7,519 nt of DNA from positions 274,883-282,401 of the forward strand of contig NZ_MDDW01000003.1 in NCBI RefSeq assembly GCF_001854865.1, in the 5' to 3' direction. Shown here in pieces: positions 6,574 through 7,519 of this stretch. The notes below the pieces were generated by a model that saw only the letters and a list, made by a program, of their open reading frames with translations, ran no database searches and was not told the origin of the DNA. Numbering within the stretch: the stretch's first letter is position 1; every line of letters starts with the position of its first letter. The DNA is from Rhizobium sp. LCM 4573. GTDB taxonomy: Bacteria > Pseudomonadota > Alphaproteobacteria > Rhizobiales > Rhizobiaceae. The translations under genes and the position numbers were made by a program.

Positions 6574-7519
6574 ATGCCTCATCACGACCTCTTCCCCACA
6601 CCTCGAACCGTGCATTGGGGCAGGCTCGACGCCAGCCTCCCGGCGGTTCTCGAGATCGAGCGGGGAGACACGGTGACGGTGCACAGTGTCAGCGGCGCAC
6701 CCGATGAGATCTCCAACGATGCAGCGCATTCGGTAAGGTCGGAACTGCGGGCGATCCATGCGGCCCACGTCCCCTCGCCGGGCCCGCATATCCTGACAGG
6801 CCCCATCCATGTTCGCGGGGCGGAGCCTGGTGACATGCTGCGTGTCGAGATCCTCGACATACAGCTGCGCGACAATTGGGCCTTCAATATCATCAGGCCA
6901 GGCAAGGGCGCGCTGCCGGACGATTTCACCGAAGGCCAGATTGTGCATCTGAGCATCGACCGTGAAGCCGGGACAATCGCCACACCCTGGGGCATGGTCC
7001 TTCCAGCTCGGCCCTTTTTCGGGGTCATGGCGACGGCGCCACGCGCCGAAGACGGCCGCCTGACCTCGATCATTCCGGGTTACTTCGGCGGCAACATGGA
7101 CAACCGGGAACTGACCGCCGGCTCCGTGCTCTATCTACCTGTGTCCGTCGAAGGCGCCTTGTTCTCCGCCGGCGACGGGCACGCGTCGCAAGGTGATGGC
7201 GAAGTCTGCTTGACCGCCGTGGAGACCGGATTGAGCGGGACGTTCAGGTTCGACCTCATCAAGAACGCGACGCTCTCAATACCCTATGCGGAAACGCCCG
7301 ATCACCTGATTGCCATGGCTTTCGACGAGGATCTGCAGCAAGCGATGCAGGCCGCGCTCCGTGCCGCGATCCGGATGATCTCGCACTGGTCCGGGATAAC
7401 CTCGGCGCAAGCCTACAGCCTTTGCAGCATGGCTGCCGATGTCCGTATCACTCAAGTCGTCAATATCAAGAAGGGTGTGCATGTGATGATCCCCAGAACC
7501 CTCCTGACCCGGAAGGCCG
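6574..7519 (+). CDS. Acetamidase/formamidase family protein, cut by the right edge
   Basis: A reading frame of 315 codons that continues past the window without a stop; family members are about 300-330 residues, so it is nearly complete. It belongs to the FmdA/AmdA acetamidase/formamidase family, which hydrolyses small amides to ammonia and a carboxylate. Family blocks in order: TGPIHVRGAEPGD (75-87), the PARPFFGVMATAP region (144-156), PGYFGGNMDNREL (168-180), then GSVLYLPV (183-190), GALFSAGDGHASQGDGEV (194-211) and ETGL (217-220). The conserved D and H of GDGHASQGDGE match expected metal or catalytic positions of the family. The end (NIKKGVHVMIPR, 297-308) is close to the usual C-terminus. 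The ATG follows the DUF3830 stop by 5 bp and has no clear Shine-Dalgarno site, so translation is probably coupled. It may cleave the amide or carbamoyl group made by ring opening; the true substrate is unknown. Confidence 0.93.
   Translation, partial: MPHHDLFPTPRTVHWGRLDASLPAVLEIERGDTVTVHSVSGAPDEISNDAAHSVRSELRAIHAAHVPSPGPHILTGPIHVRGAEPGDMLRVEILDIQLRDNWAFNIIRPGKGALPDDFTEGQIVHLSIDREAGTIATPWGMVLPARPFFGVMATAPRAEDGRLTSIIPGYFGGNMDNRELTAGSVLYLPVSVEGALFSAGDGHASQGDGEVCLTAVETGLSGTFRFDLIKNATLSIPYAETPDHLIAMAFDEDLQQAMQAALRAAIRMISHWSGITSAQAYSLCSMAADVRITQVVNIKKGVHVMIPRTLLTRKA

Overview
The window looks like a chromosomal or large-plasmid segment from a high-GC alphaproteobacterium, most likely of the Rhizobiales (Rhizobium, Agrobacterium or Ensifer type). 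That placement rests on GC-rich third codon positions, Shine-Dalgarno-led tightly packed genes, and the style of the LysR regulator and the single-permease ABC importer. It was made by eye and not by database search. All genes look intact and similar in base composition. I see no insertion sequence, tRNA, rRNA, CRISPR array or prophage feature.

Layout: positions 1-85 hold no assignable gene, only a possible weak terminator for the leftward regulator. A LysR-type regulator gene runs leftward (976 to 86). A divergent control region of about 150 bp (977-1126) holds an interrupted dyad and a small leader hairpin. Seven genes then run rightward: a periplasmic substrate-binding protein (1127-2176), a short-chain dehydrogenase/reductase (2235-3026), a cyclic amidohydrolase of the dihydroorotase/allantoinase/hydantoinase superfamily (3040-4473), an ABC ATPase (4479-5318), an ABC permease (5315-6091), a small DUF3830-type protein (6155-6568) and an acetamidase/formamidase-family protein (6574 to beyond the right edge). 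Gaps are 58, 13, 5, -4, 63 and 5 bp, so this is very probably one operon. A 9-bp GC-rich hairpin follows the binding-protein gene and probably sets different expression levels inside the operon.

Inferred working model: the LysR protein senses a small molecule and switches on the divergent operon. The binding protein with the ATPase and permease (NitT/TauT/SsuABC type, permease presumably a homodimer) imports a small organic nitrogen compound. The amidohydrolase opens a cyclic amide, imide or ureide ring, the FmdA-type amidase cleaves an amide or carbamoyl bond to release ammonia, and the SDR carries out a redox step on the substrate or a product. The DUF3830 protein has no role I know of. The substrate is not determined by the sequence. 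The amidohydrolase keeps the three residues that bind the substrate carboxylate in dihydroorotases, which hints at a carboxylated cyclic ureide. The cluster is the best candidate here for an undescribed catabolic system. The main molecular oddities are an SDR without its catalytic serine and a permease whose EAA-loop glycine is replaced by lysine.
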